Shown here in pieces: positions 1-7,357 of a stretch of 14,515 nucleotides of DNA. The DNA comes from UBA7683 sp964643895 (GTDB lineage Bacteria > Patescibacteriota > Saccharimonadia > Saccharimonadales > UBA7683). Location of the stretch: NCBI GenBank assembly GCA_964643895.1, contig CAZXUE010000020.1:1-14515 (forward strand). The letters run 5' to 3'. Position 1 is the stretch's first letter. Each line of letters starts with the position of its first letter. Both the position numbers and the translations under genes were made by a program. The notes beneath the pieces are model-generated. The model was not told the origin of the DNA. It saw only the letters and a program-made list of their open reading frames with translations, and ran no database searches.

Positions 1-568
1 GGTGGGGTGTTCCCGTTCGGTGATGCACGTGGTTATGGAAGTACGGGAAATATAAATCTATGGAAACCGATTGTTGGTATGGCGGCTACTCCATCAGGCN
101 NNNNNNNNNNNNNNNNNNNNNNNNNNNNNNNNNNNNNNNNNNNNNNNNNNNNNNNNNNNNNNNNNNNNNNNNNNNNNNNNNNNNNNNNNNNNNNNNNNNA
201 ATGGTTATTGGCTTTTCGCAAGTGATGGCGGCGTATTTCCGTTCGGTGATGCACGTGGTTATGGAAGTACGGGCGGCATCACCCTCCGTCAACCGATTAT
301 CGGTGGGTTAGTGAGTAGTACAGGCAATGGTTATTGGCTTTTCGCAAGTGATGGCGGCGTATTTCCGTTCGGTGATGCACCAAGCTATGGTTCAGCGGGC
401 AACATTCGCCTGGTGAGTCCTATGGTGGGGGTGACTCGTTCCGCGTCCGGCGGTTATACATTCGTTGCTGGTGATGGCGGCGTATTTCCGTACAGCGGTA
501 GCTACTACGGTTCGACTGGTGGTCTCCCTCTGGTGAAACCCATTGTCGACATATCGACCGTCGGCTAC
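1..568 (+). repeat. Tandem 126-bp (42-codon) coding repeat
   Basis: Units fall at 1-99 (partial), 200-322, 323-448 and 449-568 (degenerate). Positions 200-254 and 326-380 are identical over 55 bases, exactly 126 apart. Positions 1-47 match 227-273 except for four synonymous third-base changes in the first 12 bases. The near-identity explains why assembly failed here. Confidence 0.92.
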
Positions 569-571
569 TAG
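1..571 (+). CDS. Surface protein with 42-residue GYWL/DGGVF repeats, 3' end only
   Basis: This is the C-terminal end of a longer gene; its start lies outside the window. The protein is built from 42-residue repeats with the core GNGYWLFASDGGVFPFGDA followed by YGS and a P-[IM]-[IV]-G segment. Positions 1-99 read in frame 1 and 200-571 in frame 2. The apparent frame change falls in the 100-N gap and is only due to the arbitrary gap length. The last repeat is degenerate (YTFVAGDGGVFPYSGS) and the protein ends about 40 residues after it, with no visible sorting signal or membrane anchor. Repeats of this type are common in secreted actinobacterial and saccharibacterial proteins, often after an enzymatic domain, and look like beta-rich units. 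Their function is unknown to me. Recognition of the repeat family is firm; the role is not. Confidence 0.8.
100..199. other. Assembly gap (100 N) in repeat register
   Basis: The left flank ends with codon 1 (Gly) of a repeat unit and the right flank begins with codon 2 (Asn). The true missing length is therefore zero or a whole multiple of 126 bases, not 100. Confidence 0.85.
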
Positions 572-582
572 AATGATATAAT
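554..582 (+). promoter_or_regulatory. Promoter of the polysaccharide export operon
   Basis: A perfect TATAAT at 577-582 is preceded by TGA, giving an extended -10 (574-582). TCGACC at 554-559 matches 4 of 6 bases of the -35 consensus with a 17-base spacer. The -35 lies inside the last codons of the upstream gene and the -10 just after its stop. Expected transcription start is near 589, only about 6 bases before the ATG at 595, and no Shine-Dalgarno sequence is present. The message is thus nearly leaderless. Confidence 0.72.
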
Positions 583-594
583 CAGAATATCTAT

Positions 595-1386
595 ATGAAT
601 AAATCCACCTATCCGGTAGTCTTGTTAAAAGAACTTGTTCGCACCGACTTTAAACTACGTTACCAGGGCTCAACATTGGGATACTTATGGTCTCTTCTTC
701 GACCGTTGTTTATGTTTACGATTCTTTACCTTGTGTTTGTGCGCTTTCTTAAGATTGGTAACAATATTGAACACCCCCCAGTTTATCTGCTTATGGGCAT
801 TGTAGTTTGGAACTATTTCTCAGAGGTGACTTCTGGTAGTATCATGGCAATAGTAGGGAAGGGTGATCTGCTACGAAAGGTGAACTTCCCTAAATATGTT
901 ATTCTGCTGGCCGTTTCTGCTAGTGCCTTTATCAATTTGGCGCTCAACTTTATTGTGATCGGTGTGTTTATGATTGTGAATGGTGTGACATTATCGGCGA
1001 GTGCGCTTCTCGTTGTGCCGCTTCTTTTAGAACTAACTATTTTTGCCTTAGGCTTATCTTTTTGGCTGAGTGCAGTGTACGTGAGGCTTCGGGATATATC
1101 GTATATATGGGATGTAATTATGCAGGCCGGATTCTACCTAACACCAGTTTTGTATCTGATTACACTCCTGCCGACGCAGTTTGCTAAGCTTTCAATTCTC
1201 AACCCGATGACACAAATTATACAAGATCTGCGCTGGTCTCTTGTGACCCACCAGACCACTACTATTGCTCAGCTATGGCAAAGTTGGTATGTATGGATAA
1301 TCCCTATAGGCGCGGTTGTTATTACATTAGTCACTGGCGTATGGTACTTCCGTCTACGGCAATCACATTTTGCGGAGGAGGTTTAA
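595..1386 (+). CDS. wzm: ABC-2 type polysaccharide export permease (Wzm-like)
   Basis: This is the membrane subunit of an ABC exporter that moves a lipid-linked polysaccharide across the cytoplasmic membrane. It has 263 residues, normal for the family. The amphipathic N-terminal region around residues 17-38 (TDFKLRYQGSTLGYLWSLL) is the hallmark of the ABC2_membrane family, followed by about six hydrophobic segments. GDLLRKVNFPK (90-100) and YVRLRDISY (162-170) with the following FYLTPVLY also match the family. The gene is first in a four-gene operon. Its stop is immediately followed by the ATPase start, so the two subunits are probably made in equal amounts. ATG 595 is the only start that keeps the conserved N-terminus; it lacks a ribosome binding site, in line with the close upstream promoter. 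Teichoic-acid TagG is the main alternative; the neighbouring ATPase with a long C-terminal extension favours Wzm. Confidence 0.9.
   Translation: MNKSTYPVVLLKELVRTDFKLRYQGSTLGYLWSLLRPLFMFTILYLVFVRFLKIGNNIEHPPVYLLMGIVVWNYFSEVTSGSIMAIVGKGDLLRKVNFPKYVILLAVSASAFINLALNFIVIGVFMIVNGVTLSASALLVVPLLLELTIFALGLSFWLSAVYVRLRDISYIWDVIMQAGFYLTPVLYLITLLPTQFAKLSILNPMTQIIQDLRWSLVTHQTTTIAQLWQSWYVWIIPIGAVVITLVTGVWYFRLRQSHFAEEV
1374..1381 (+). promoter_or_regulatory. Strong Shine-Dalgarno for the ABC ATPase
   Basis: GGAGGAGG lies 5 bases before the ATG at 1387, inside the last codons of the permease gene. It sets the ATPase start and contrasts with the missing site in front of the permease. Confidence 0.85.
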
Positions 1387-2577
1387 ATGATTAGGGAGGA
1401 GATAGCGGTATCCGTTTCTCATGTCAGTAAGGATTTTCTGCTTCCACATGAGAGAACGAATAGTTTAAAAAGTGCTTTTATTAATGCACTTCGGCCCAAG
1501 AATAAAAAAATCGACGTGCAACATGCTTTACAGGATATATCATTTGAGATAAAAACCGGAGAATTTTTTGGTATTTGTGGACGAAATGGCTCTGGTAAAA
1601 GTACTATGCTCAAGATTCTTGCAAATATTTACCAGCCAACAAAAGGCAGGATAAAAATATCGGGAAGGCTCGTACCATTTATTGAACTTGGAGTGGGTTT
1701 CAACGCAGAACTGACGGGCCGTGAGAACGTTTATCTTAATGGGGCAATGCTCGGGTTCTCACGCAAAGAGATTGATAAAATGTATAACGATATCGTAGCT
1801 TTCGCCGAGCTTGAGCGCTTTATGGACCAAAAGCTTAAAAACTACTCTAGCGGTATGCAGGTGCGCTTGGCATTTTCAATGGCAACTCGTGCGGAGGCGG
1901 ATGTCCTTCTAGTTGACGAAGTGCTCGCCGTAGGGGACGCCGATTTTCAAAGGAAGTGTTTTGACTACTTCCGCAAGCTAAAACGCGATAAAAAGACAGT
2001 TGTTTTTGTAAGTCACGATATGGGCGCAGTGCGTGAGTACTGTGACCGTGCTGTTTTAATTGAGGATAGCAAGTTAGTTATGGAGGGTGCGGCGAATGCA
2101 GTTGCCGATGAGTATACACGCCTCTTTATCCCCAAGGATACTTCAACAGATACCCAGCAGCTCGATCGCATTGGTAATGGAAAAGTGAGATTCGAAAAAA
2201 TCACCGTTCCAAAGCGCATTACAGCAGACGATAAGAAGGTTTCGCTCACGTTCTCTTTTGTTGCAAAACAGGCAGTGGGTGAAATGCGGGTTGGCTTTAA
2301 GATTACCGATCCTATGGAAAAGCCGCTCATGGGTTTCAATAATGAGCTCGCTAACAAGACGATCCCCGGTATGAAGAAGTGGGAGAAGATGGAGGCTACG
2401 TTTACTTTTGACAATCTCCTTAACGAAGGAGTCTATCCACTTGACGTGGTACTGGAGAGCGCACAAGGAGAAACCTATGATTGGTGGGTGCGCGTGCGAG
2501 AGTTAAGCGTATATAAAGAGAAAAAGACGGGATATCCGATTGAGCCGCCAATTGAACTTGATTTGAGTAGGGGCTAG
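1387..2577 (+). CDS. wzt: ABC exporter ATPase with C-terminal polysaccharide-binding domain (Wzt-like)
   Basis: This is the nucleotide-binding subunit that powers export with the permease just upstream. Residues 1-245 are a typical ATPase: Walker A GRNGSGKST (65-73), signature YSSGMQVR (153-160), Walker B VLLVDE (173-178) and switch histidine H210 in VSHD. Residues from about 260 to 396 form a separate beta-rich domain, placed and sized like the Wzt C-terminal carbohydrate-binding domain that recognises the finished, often capped, end of the O-polysaccharide in E. coli O9a. At 396 residues it is close to known long Wzt proteins and longer than TagH-type or short Wzt ATPases. The start is fixed by the GGAGGAGG site and by direct contact with the permease stop. 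One base separates its stop from the methyltransferase gene. That the C-terminal domain binds sugar is inference from position. Confidence 0.9.
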   Translation: MIREEIAVSVSHVSKDFLLPHERTNSLKSAFINALRPKNKKIDVQHALQDISFEIKTGEFFGICGRNGSGKSTMLKILANIYQPTKGRIKISGRLVPFIELGVGFNAELTGRENVYLNGAMLGFSRKEIDKMYNDIVAFAELERFMDQKLKNYSSGMQVRLAFSMATRAEADVLLVDEVLAVGDADFQRKCFDYFRKLKRDKKTVVFVSHDMGAVREYCDRAVLIEDSKLVMEGAANAVADEYTRLFIPKDTSTDTQQLDRIGNGKVRFEKITVPKRITADDKKVSLTFSFVAKQAVGEMRVGFKITDPMEKPLMGFNNELANKTIPGMKKWEKMEATFTFDNLLNEGVYPLDVVLESAQGETYDWWVRVRELSVYKEKKTGYPIEPPIELDLSRG

Positions 2578-2578
2578 G

Positions 2579-3706
2579 ATGAAAGAAAAAACAATTATTA
2601 GTTACGCTCAGAATCGAGAAGATGTTATTCTTGATGCATTCTTTGATGATGGGCATAGAGGCTTCTACGTAGATATTGGCGCCTCTGATCCAGAAAAGTA
2701 CTCGGTTACAAAGCACTTCTATGACAATGGCTGGTCTGGTATTAACGTCGAGCCGAATAATGCGCTTGCAAAAAAGCTATCAAAGGCGCGTAGACGTGAT
2801 ATAACATTGAATATCGCGCTCAGCGATAAGCCGGGCAGGGCCGTATTTCGCCAGTATGCTGCAGATGGTCTCTCAACCCTATCATCAAAAACAAAGAAAC
2901 GTCTGGCAAACAAAGAAATAGCTGCCGAATACCAAGACCTAGAGGTTGAAGTCTCAACTCTTGCAAAGGTACTGAAAATGCACGCATCAGACAAGCCAAT
3001 TAGCTTCATGAAAATTGATGTGGAGGGCTACGAGTATGAAGTATTACGCGGCAATGATTGGAGCACGTATCGTCCACGAGTGTTGTGCATCGAGGCTGAT
3101 AAGATTGAGCGTGACTGGCCATCACTTCTTAGTAGCGCTAATTATGAGAAAGTCTATAACGATGGGCTTAATGATTACTATGTAGACAAAACGAATGAGC
3201 CGGTATTTGACTACCTTCACAGGGTTATTGGACGTAGAATACATCCAGCTTCAACAATACATACTGAAGAAAAACTAAACGAGCTTGAGATAAAGCAGAT
3301 GCACAATGAATCTGAGATTTCTCGTCTTCAGCGGGTAATTGCAACAAAAGATGAGGAGATTAACTACCTTCACCAACACATTGCCGAATTGAACCGATTT
3401 AAAAATATGGTTAAAAATCTCGCCGTTAAGGTGCATACAATTATTGACCTTAGGCTTACTAATCAATTTAAGAAGAAGAAGCTTTATCCTAGAATCCCCA
3501 TTGATATTACTAGGGGATCGGTTGATGAGCTGCTCGTAGCTGTTCAGCAAGCTGATCACGACGTTTTTTATAGGCGCCCAACCTTAAAAGAAGTGATAAA
3601 AATGAGTTCAGCAAAAATACTACATCGTACGTATAAAATTTCGGCGAGAGTAGTAAAACGATCAGCAAAAGCAGCAAAGCGTGCAATCGAGAGAGGGAGA
3701 AAATAA
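2579..3706 (+). CDS. FkbM-family methyltransferase with coiled coil and basic C-terminal tail
   Basis: Residues 1-215 are a SAM-dependent methyltransferase of the FkbM family: binding motif VDIGASDPEKYSVT (31-44), acidic GINVEPN (54-60) and the later MKIDVEGYEYEVLRG (144-158). FkbM enzymes usually O-methylate sugars or related hydroxyls. Past the enzyme, residues 233-278 show regular 3-4 spacing of hydrophobic residues (L233, L236, I247, L250, I254, I261, L264, I268, L271), a clear coiled coil. Residues 342-375 are a strongly basic, probably amphipathic helix. At 375 residues it exceeds a plain FkbM domain. It sits between the exporter ATPase (1-base gap) and a double glycosyltransferase (3-base gap). 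This suggests a methyl cap on the growing chain, with the coiled coil as spacer and the tail binding membrane or polymerase, by analogy with WbdD. The enzyme family is firm; the capping role is inferred. Confidence 0.85.
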   Translation: MKEKTIISYAQNREDVILDAFFDDGHRGFYVDIGASDPEKYSVTKHFYDNGWSGINVEPNNALAKKLSKARRRDITLNIALSDKPGRAVFRQYAADGLSTLSSKTKKRLANKEIAAEYQDLEVEVSTLAKVLKMHASDKPISFMKIDVEGYEYEVLRGNDWSTYRPRVLCIEADKIERDWPSLLSSANYEKVYNDGLNDYYVDKTNEPVFDYLHRVIGRRIHPASTIHTEEKLNELEIKQMHNESEISRLQRVIATKDEEINYLHQHIAELNRFKNMVKNLAVKVHTIIDLRLTNQFKKKKLYPRIPIDITRGSVDELLVAVQQADHDVFYRRPTLKEVIKMSSAKILHRTYKISARVVKRSAKAAKRAIERGRK

Positions 3707-3709
3707 AAG

Positions 3710-6022
3710 ATGACAAAAAAGCGTCCATTGATAATCGACTGCCAAGTATTCCAAACTGCTTCCTGGCATCGTGGCATGGGCAAGTATTCACATGCTTTGC
3801 TTGAGGCAATGATGCGCGATAATTTGCGAGATAAATATAATATAATACTTTTGTTTAATACCTCAGTCGAGTTGCCGACGGAGATAAAGCGATTTGTCTC
3901 ATCGCTTGAACCTGCTGTTACATCGCTGTATCTCCCTCTTGTGTTACCCCCAACACCACGGGAAGAGAGATCTGTTAAGTCGGCCATTGATGAAAACAAG
4001 TCGATCCTCAATCGAGAGCTGAGCTCTAGTTATGGCGATTTCGATATGATGATAATGGCATTGTATCTGGATGAAGTGTGTGCGGTGTTTTCCGATGTTG
4101 CTAACGAAAAGATCCTAATATACTACGATTCAATCCCCTACCTTTATCACGAACGCTACGCTGCCTTTGAGGGCTTTTTTGACAATTTTTATTTTCCTCA
4201 CACAGCAACTGTGTATGAGGCAACTAAGTTACTGACAATATCTAAGACTGTTGCAAACGACTTGTGTATTACTTTTGGAATTCCAAAAAGCAGACTCTTC
4301 AATATTAACGGTGCAGCCATACCTCGTGATGCGGTAAAGCCAGAGAAACCGAAACTTGCACTCACCCCAGCTCAGTACATTCTTATGCCGACCGGACAAG
4401 AGCTTCGCAAAAATAACAAAAGGGCAGCTCAAGGGTTCGCACTCTATAAACAGAATCATCCAGAGTCTCCCCTAAAGCTAGTTGTCACCTCGACTTTCAC
4501 AAATGAAGGAAAAGCCGAAATGACAGCCTACTCAGATGACATTGTTTTCACAGGTAATGTTTCAGAAGGGACAATGAAGTGGCTGTTTGACAACTGTGCT
4601 TTCCTTGTTTTTCCCTCCGAGTATGAGGGGCTCGGGTTGCCCGTACTCGAGGCGATTGACTCAAAAAAACAGATTGCTTGCTCTGATATATCGGTTTTTC
4701 GCGAACTTTCTGCTACCGCTTTCCTGTTTTTTGACCCACTCGATCCTGAGTCTATTGCTGCGGCCATCGAGAAAGAGGTTGCGAATAGTCACCTTCCAGA
4801 AATAGCAAAAGAGTATGTTGCGGTACGCAAGGAGTACACCTGGGAGAGAAGTGCCCGAGCAGTATACGGTGCCCTTAGTTCGTACTCAGAAAAGAGTAAT
4901 GTCACAAGGAAGAAGATAGCCATCTTTTGTCCCGATGCTTCGGGCTTTTCGGCAATAGGGAAAGTAATTACAGAGAGTCATGCGCGTTACTCAGAGTATT
5001 TTGATATTACCTATTATTTCGATAAGGGGCCCAATCATCGTGCAATCCGCCCCAATCCTCTTGCGGCATTGGCGCCATGTTACGACATAGAAAAATTTAC
5101 TAGTGCTGATTATGAAAAGTTTGATGAGGTTATTTACCACATAGGGAACAGCGAATATCACCTTAACATCATTCACTTAGCCCTTGTGTTCCCAGGATAT
5201 GTTGTATTGCACGACACATTCCTCGGGGGTGCATATGCCAATCTCCTAGAGGCGGGGTATATCACCCAACAGCGATATGATACAGAGGCGCGACTTGACG
5301 AACTATTACAGGGAACCAAAGAAGAAGGTCGTCTAAGTGGTTATTTGACGTCGCTGCTCAATCGGCAAAAGGGTGTTATCGTCCACTCGGAATATGCTCG
5401 TAGGGCAGTAAAGGATATTCTTGTGCAAGGTGGAAGGGTTAAAATTAAGCATCTAAACCTTCCAGTCTCAACCCCATTATTTCCAGATATTGTCACGCAA
5501 AATAATAATAAACTCACAATATCGTTTGCCGGTATCATTGCCTCAGTTAAGGGGACAGATGTCATGGAAGATATTGCGAACTCGGATGAATACGATGACT
5601 GCAATGTGAATATATTTGGATACAGTGCAGTTGAGCCTGATCTTCTGGCGCGCCTTAGTGGGTTGCCGCATGTTAAGCTAGTAACGAATCCGAGTGACTA
5701 CGATTTTCAGCGTCTCATGGCGGGAACAGACATCCTTATTAACGTTAGGTTGGCGTACAGGGGCGAAACATCGCTTACAACGTTGGAGTCAATGAGGTTT
5801 GGCGGTGTTGCTGTTATACGTGACTTTGGATGGTATTCAGAGCTTCCCGACGACGCAGTTGTAAAGGTTGATGGTCCCAGTGATGCACTATCCGCGCTGA
5901 GTAAGCTTGTATCTGACAAGGGCTATAGGCAAGAGATAGGCGCCAGAGCGATTGAGCATATTCATAGGGACTTCAGTCACAACAGCTATGCACTCGGGAT
6001 GTATAATCTCATGGATAAATAG
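3710..6022 (+). CDS. Two-domain GT4-type glycosyltransferase
   Basis: A 770-residue cytoplasmic protein with two complete GT-B transferase units. Unit 1 (about 1-395) has the N-terminal RGMGKYS loop (21-27), the nucleotide-sugar domain starting at YILMPTGQ (223-230) and the EX7E motif at E306/E314 in FPSEYEGLGLPVLEA. Unit 2 (about 401-770) restarts with KKIAIFCPDASGFSAIG, has VVLHDTFLGG near 498-507 and ends with the GETS...LES motif (685-694) and GWYSELP. The two halves belong to different GT4 subgroups, so they probably make two different linkages rather than being a recent duplication. The layout recalls bifunctional mannosyltransferases such as WbdA. With an exporter and capping-type methyltransferase upstream and a GDP-mannose gene in the window, polymer synthesis is likely; mannose as donor is inference. 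The start is preceded by GAGAGGGA. Last gene of the operon. Confidence 0.87.
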   Translation: MTKKRPLIIDCQVFQTASWHRGMGKYSHALLEAMMRDNLRDKYNIILLFNTSVELPTEIKRFVSSLEPAVTSLYLPLVLPPTPREERSVKSAIDENKSILNRELSSSYGDFDMMIMALYLDEVCAVFSDVANEKILIYYDSIPYLYHERYAAFEGFFDNFYFPHTATVYEATKLLTISKTVANDLCITFGIPKSRLFNINGAAIPRDAVKPEKPKLALTPAQYILMPTGQELRKNNKRAAQGFALYKQNHPESPLKLVVTSTFTNEGKAEMTAYSDDIVFTGNVSEGTMKWLFDNCAFLVFPSEYEGLGLPVLEAIDSKKQIACSDISVFRELSATAFLFFDPLDPESIAAAIEKEVANSHLPEIAKEYVAVRKEYTWERSARAVYGALSSYSEKSNVTRKKIAIFCPDASGFSAIGKVITESHARYSEYFDITYYFDKGPNHRAIRPNPLAALAPCYDIEKFTSADYEKFDEVIYHIGNSEYHLNIIHLALVFPGYVVLHDTFLGGAYANLLEAGYITQQRYDTEARLDELLQGTKEEGRLSGYLTSLLNRQKGVIVHSEYARRAVKDILVQGGRVKIKHLNLPVSTPLFPDIVTQNNNKLTISFAGIIASVKGTDVMEDIANSDEYDDCNVNIFGYSAVEPDLLARLSGLPHVKLVTNPSDYDFQRLMAGTDILINVRLAYRGETSLTTLESMRFGGVAVIRDFGWYSELPDDAVVKVDGPSDALSALSKLVSDKGYRQEIGARAIEHIHRDFSHNSYALGMYNLMDK

Positions 6023-6027
6023 CCCGG

Positions 6028-7230
6028 CTACTGAACTTTGACGTCAAGCCATGAAATTCCACCTTGGTTCCAGTTGCTCGACCCCTCAACGATAGGTAAG
6101 TAATATTCGCGATAAGTTCCCCTAAAAGACCAAGGTGCGACTAAGTTAAAGTTAAAGAATGCAATTTGACCAGGCTGTACGATGTGCTGGTTCGCCGCCA
6201 GCGTTAAACCATCAGATTCGGTAACTTTAGAAAATTGAAGTACTGGTCTTGCCCTATTATACCAGTCATAGCTGAAGGGACTTGAGCGATTAATGGGTCC
6301 GTAGGTTGCGATATGAATTGGGAGAAGACCGCGGGGTACCGATTGGCTGTCATACCAAGCGGTATTTGATGTATTCTTGTAGCTTAGGAATACTGGCTGT
6401 GCAGCGCCGGGGCTCATGGTCGGAAATGGCGACTGGGCGTACAGTGAAGCACCACCGGTTCGCGCCACGGCTGTGACATCAAACCAAGAGAGCCCTCCCA
6501 TTGGAGAGTTTGAGAATCCATCTATTTGTGGTCTTACCATTTGGCGATGGAGACCGATTCCTGCCTGGTCTACAAGAGTAAGAGAGAGAGGCAATTCGAC
6601 AATCTCGCCTGGGCGAACAACGTGCTGGAATGGGCTAGGGGTTGTACCATCACTTAGATATGTTGTACCAAAAGTTGATGTAGCATAGGTGGGTGTGGGC
6701 CAGCCAGTTGTTAAATCCCCGTTTACTTTTGCGAGTCGCACGGGTTTTGTGTCATTTGTAGGGGCGGTCAGTGTGTCGTACCAGTAGTTCTCGCCGTCAT
6801 TCCGGTAACGAATAGTTTGGTTTGAGGTGCTATTTGTGGCTGCAGTATATGCGTAGATGCTCTGAGATATTGGTGTAGCTATGTAACCACTCTTAACTGT
6901 AATATCAAGCCAAGACACGCCGCCCATGGCCCAGTTAGTTGACCCTTCAAGCACAGGTTGGAATGTCTCACGGTATGTACCAAGTGGGTAGTCGGGAGGA
7001 ATCTTGAGTTCAAACTCCCATTCTACGTATTGCCCAGGTTCTGCCACGTGTTGGTTAGCACTAAGTGTTGTACCATCGCTTGAATATACGCGTGTAAAGT
7101 TAGTTGAAGGGCGACCGGGGGATGCCCAAAGTGAAGAGAAAGGACTACTCCGATTGATCGGATCAGTAGCGGCCAGTAGAACAGGATAAGTTCCTATAGG
7201 TACAGAAGATGAGTCATACCATTTTGACGA
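6028..7230 (-). CDS. C-terminal piece of a large secreted protein: three Ig-like modules
   Basis: This piece reads open from the 7230 side to a TAG stop at 6028-6030. It is three repeats of about 140 residues: 6892-7230 (its first third lost at the gap), 6466-6891 and 6031-6465. Each has WYD near its start, SDG-T plus a Q-H-[IV] motif and a PG turn in the middle, and a closing GT/GLHR...P.[IV][ED]G.[ST]N...GG[VLI]SW[LF]D strand. This pattern resembles bacterial NBR1-like Ig domains that occur in tandem on secreted proteins; that family name is tentative. There is no own start: reading further upstream (7231-7317) gives the antisense of a foreign fragment, so a start at 7317 is an artefact. 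The piece continues the protein encoded at 7358-8430. No anchor or sorting motif follows the last module. Confidence 0.75.
   Translation of the reverse strand, partial: SSKWYDSSSVPIGTYPVLLAATDPINRSSPFSSLWASPGRPSTNFTRVYSSDGTTLSANQHVAEPGQYVEWEFELKIPPDYPLGTYRETFQPVLEGSTNWAMGGVSWLDITVKSGYIATPISQSIYAYTAATNSTSNQTIRYRNDGENYWYDTLTAPTNDTKPVRLAKVNGDLTTGWPTPTYATSTFGTTYLSDGTTPSPFQHVVRPGEIVELPLSLTLVDQAGIGLHRQMVRPQIDGFSNSPMGGLSWFDVTAVARTGGASLYAQSPFPTMSPGAAQPVFLSYKNTSNTAWYDSQSVPRGLLPIHIATYGPINRSSPFSYDWYNRARPVLQFSKVTESDGLTLAANQHIVQPGQIAFFNFNLVAPWSFRGTYREYYLPIVEGSSNWNQGGISWLDVKVQ
6031..7230 (-). repeat. Three tandem Ig-like protein modules
   Basis: Modules of 145, 142 and at least 113 residues are diverged at DNA level but clearly alike in protein. 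The first and third modules share PINRSSPF and [ST]DG.TL.ANQH, so they are closer to each other than to the middle one. Confidence 0.8.
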
Positions 7231-7347
7231 GCCTTGGGACGGTCCGAACAATCGCAAGCTGCTCGACAAGATGCCCGAGGTCTTCCGTTGTCCCACGGAA
7301 TCGGCCGGTTCGACCAACGCGTCCTATTTCGTCCTGACCGGCCCGGC
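7223..7347 (+). other. Foreign fragment, DUF1559-like (assembly chimera)
   Basis: On the plus strand this stretch reads without stop as FDEPWDGPNN..LLDKMPEVFRCP followed by ST.ASYFVLTGPA. That is the well-known central region of planctomycete DUF1559 (prepilin-like, H-X9-DG) proteins. It ends exactly at a 10-N gap, is about 62% GC by hand count, and lies antisense to and inside the secreted-protein gene, replacing about 30 residues of the first Ig-like module. The left junction lies somewhere in 7218-7240. I take it as contaminating or misjoined sequence, not a gene of this organism. Confidence 0.75.
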
Positions 7348-7357
7348 NNNNNNNNNN
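7348..7357. other. Assembly gap (10 N)
   Basis: The placeholder gap breaks the secreted-protein gene. Together with the adjoining foreign fragment it hides the linker and the first 30-35 residues of the first Ig-like module. Confidence 0.9.

Noticed and set aside
1..225. Frameshift in the repeat protein
   Set aside because: The frame changes only across the 100-N placeholder; both flanks fit the repeat in their own frame, so no mutation is shown.
6038..6047. TTGACGTCAA palindrome as an operator
   Set aside because: It lies inside the coding sequence near the C-terminus of the Ig-like module, far from any start; a chance coding match is likelier.
6028..7317. Complete 429-residue Ig-like protein starting at 7317
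   Set aside because: The first 29 residues or so are antisense of the foreign DUF1559-like fragment; there is no ribosome binding site or signal peptide.
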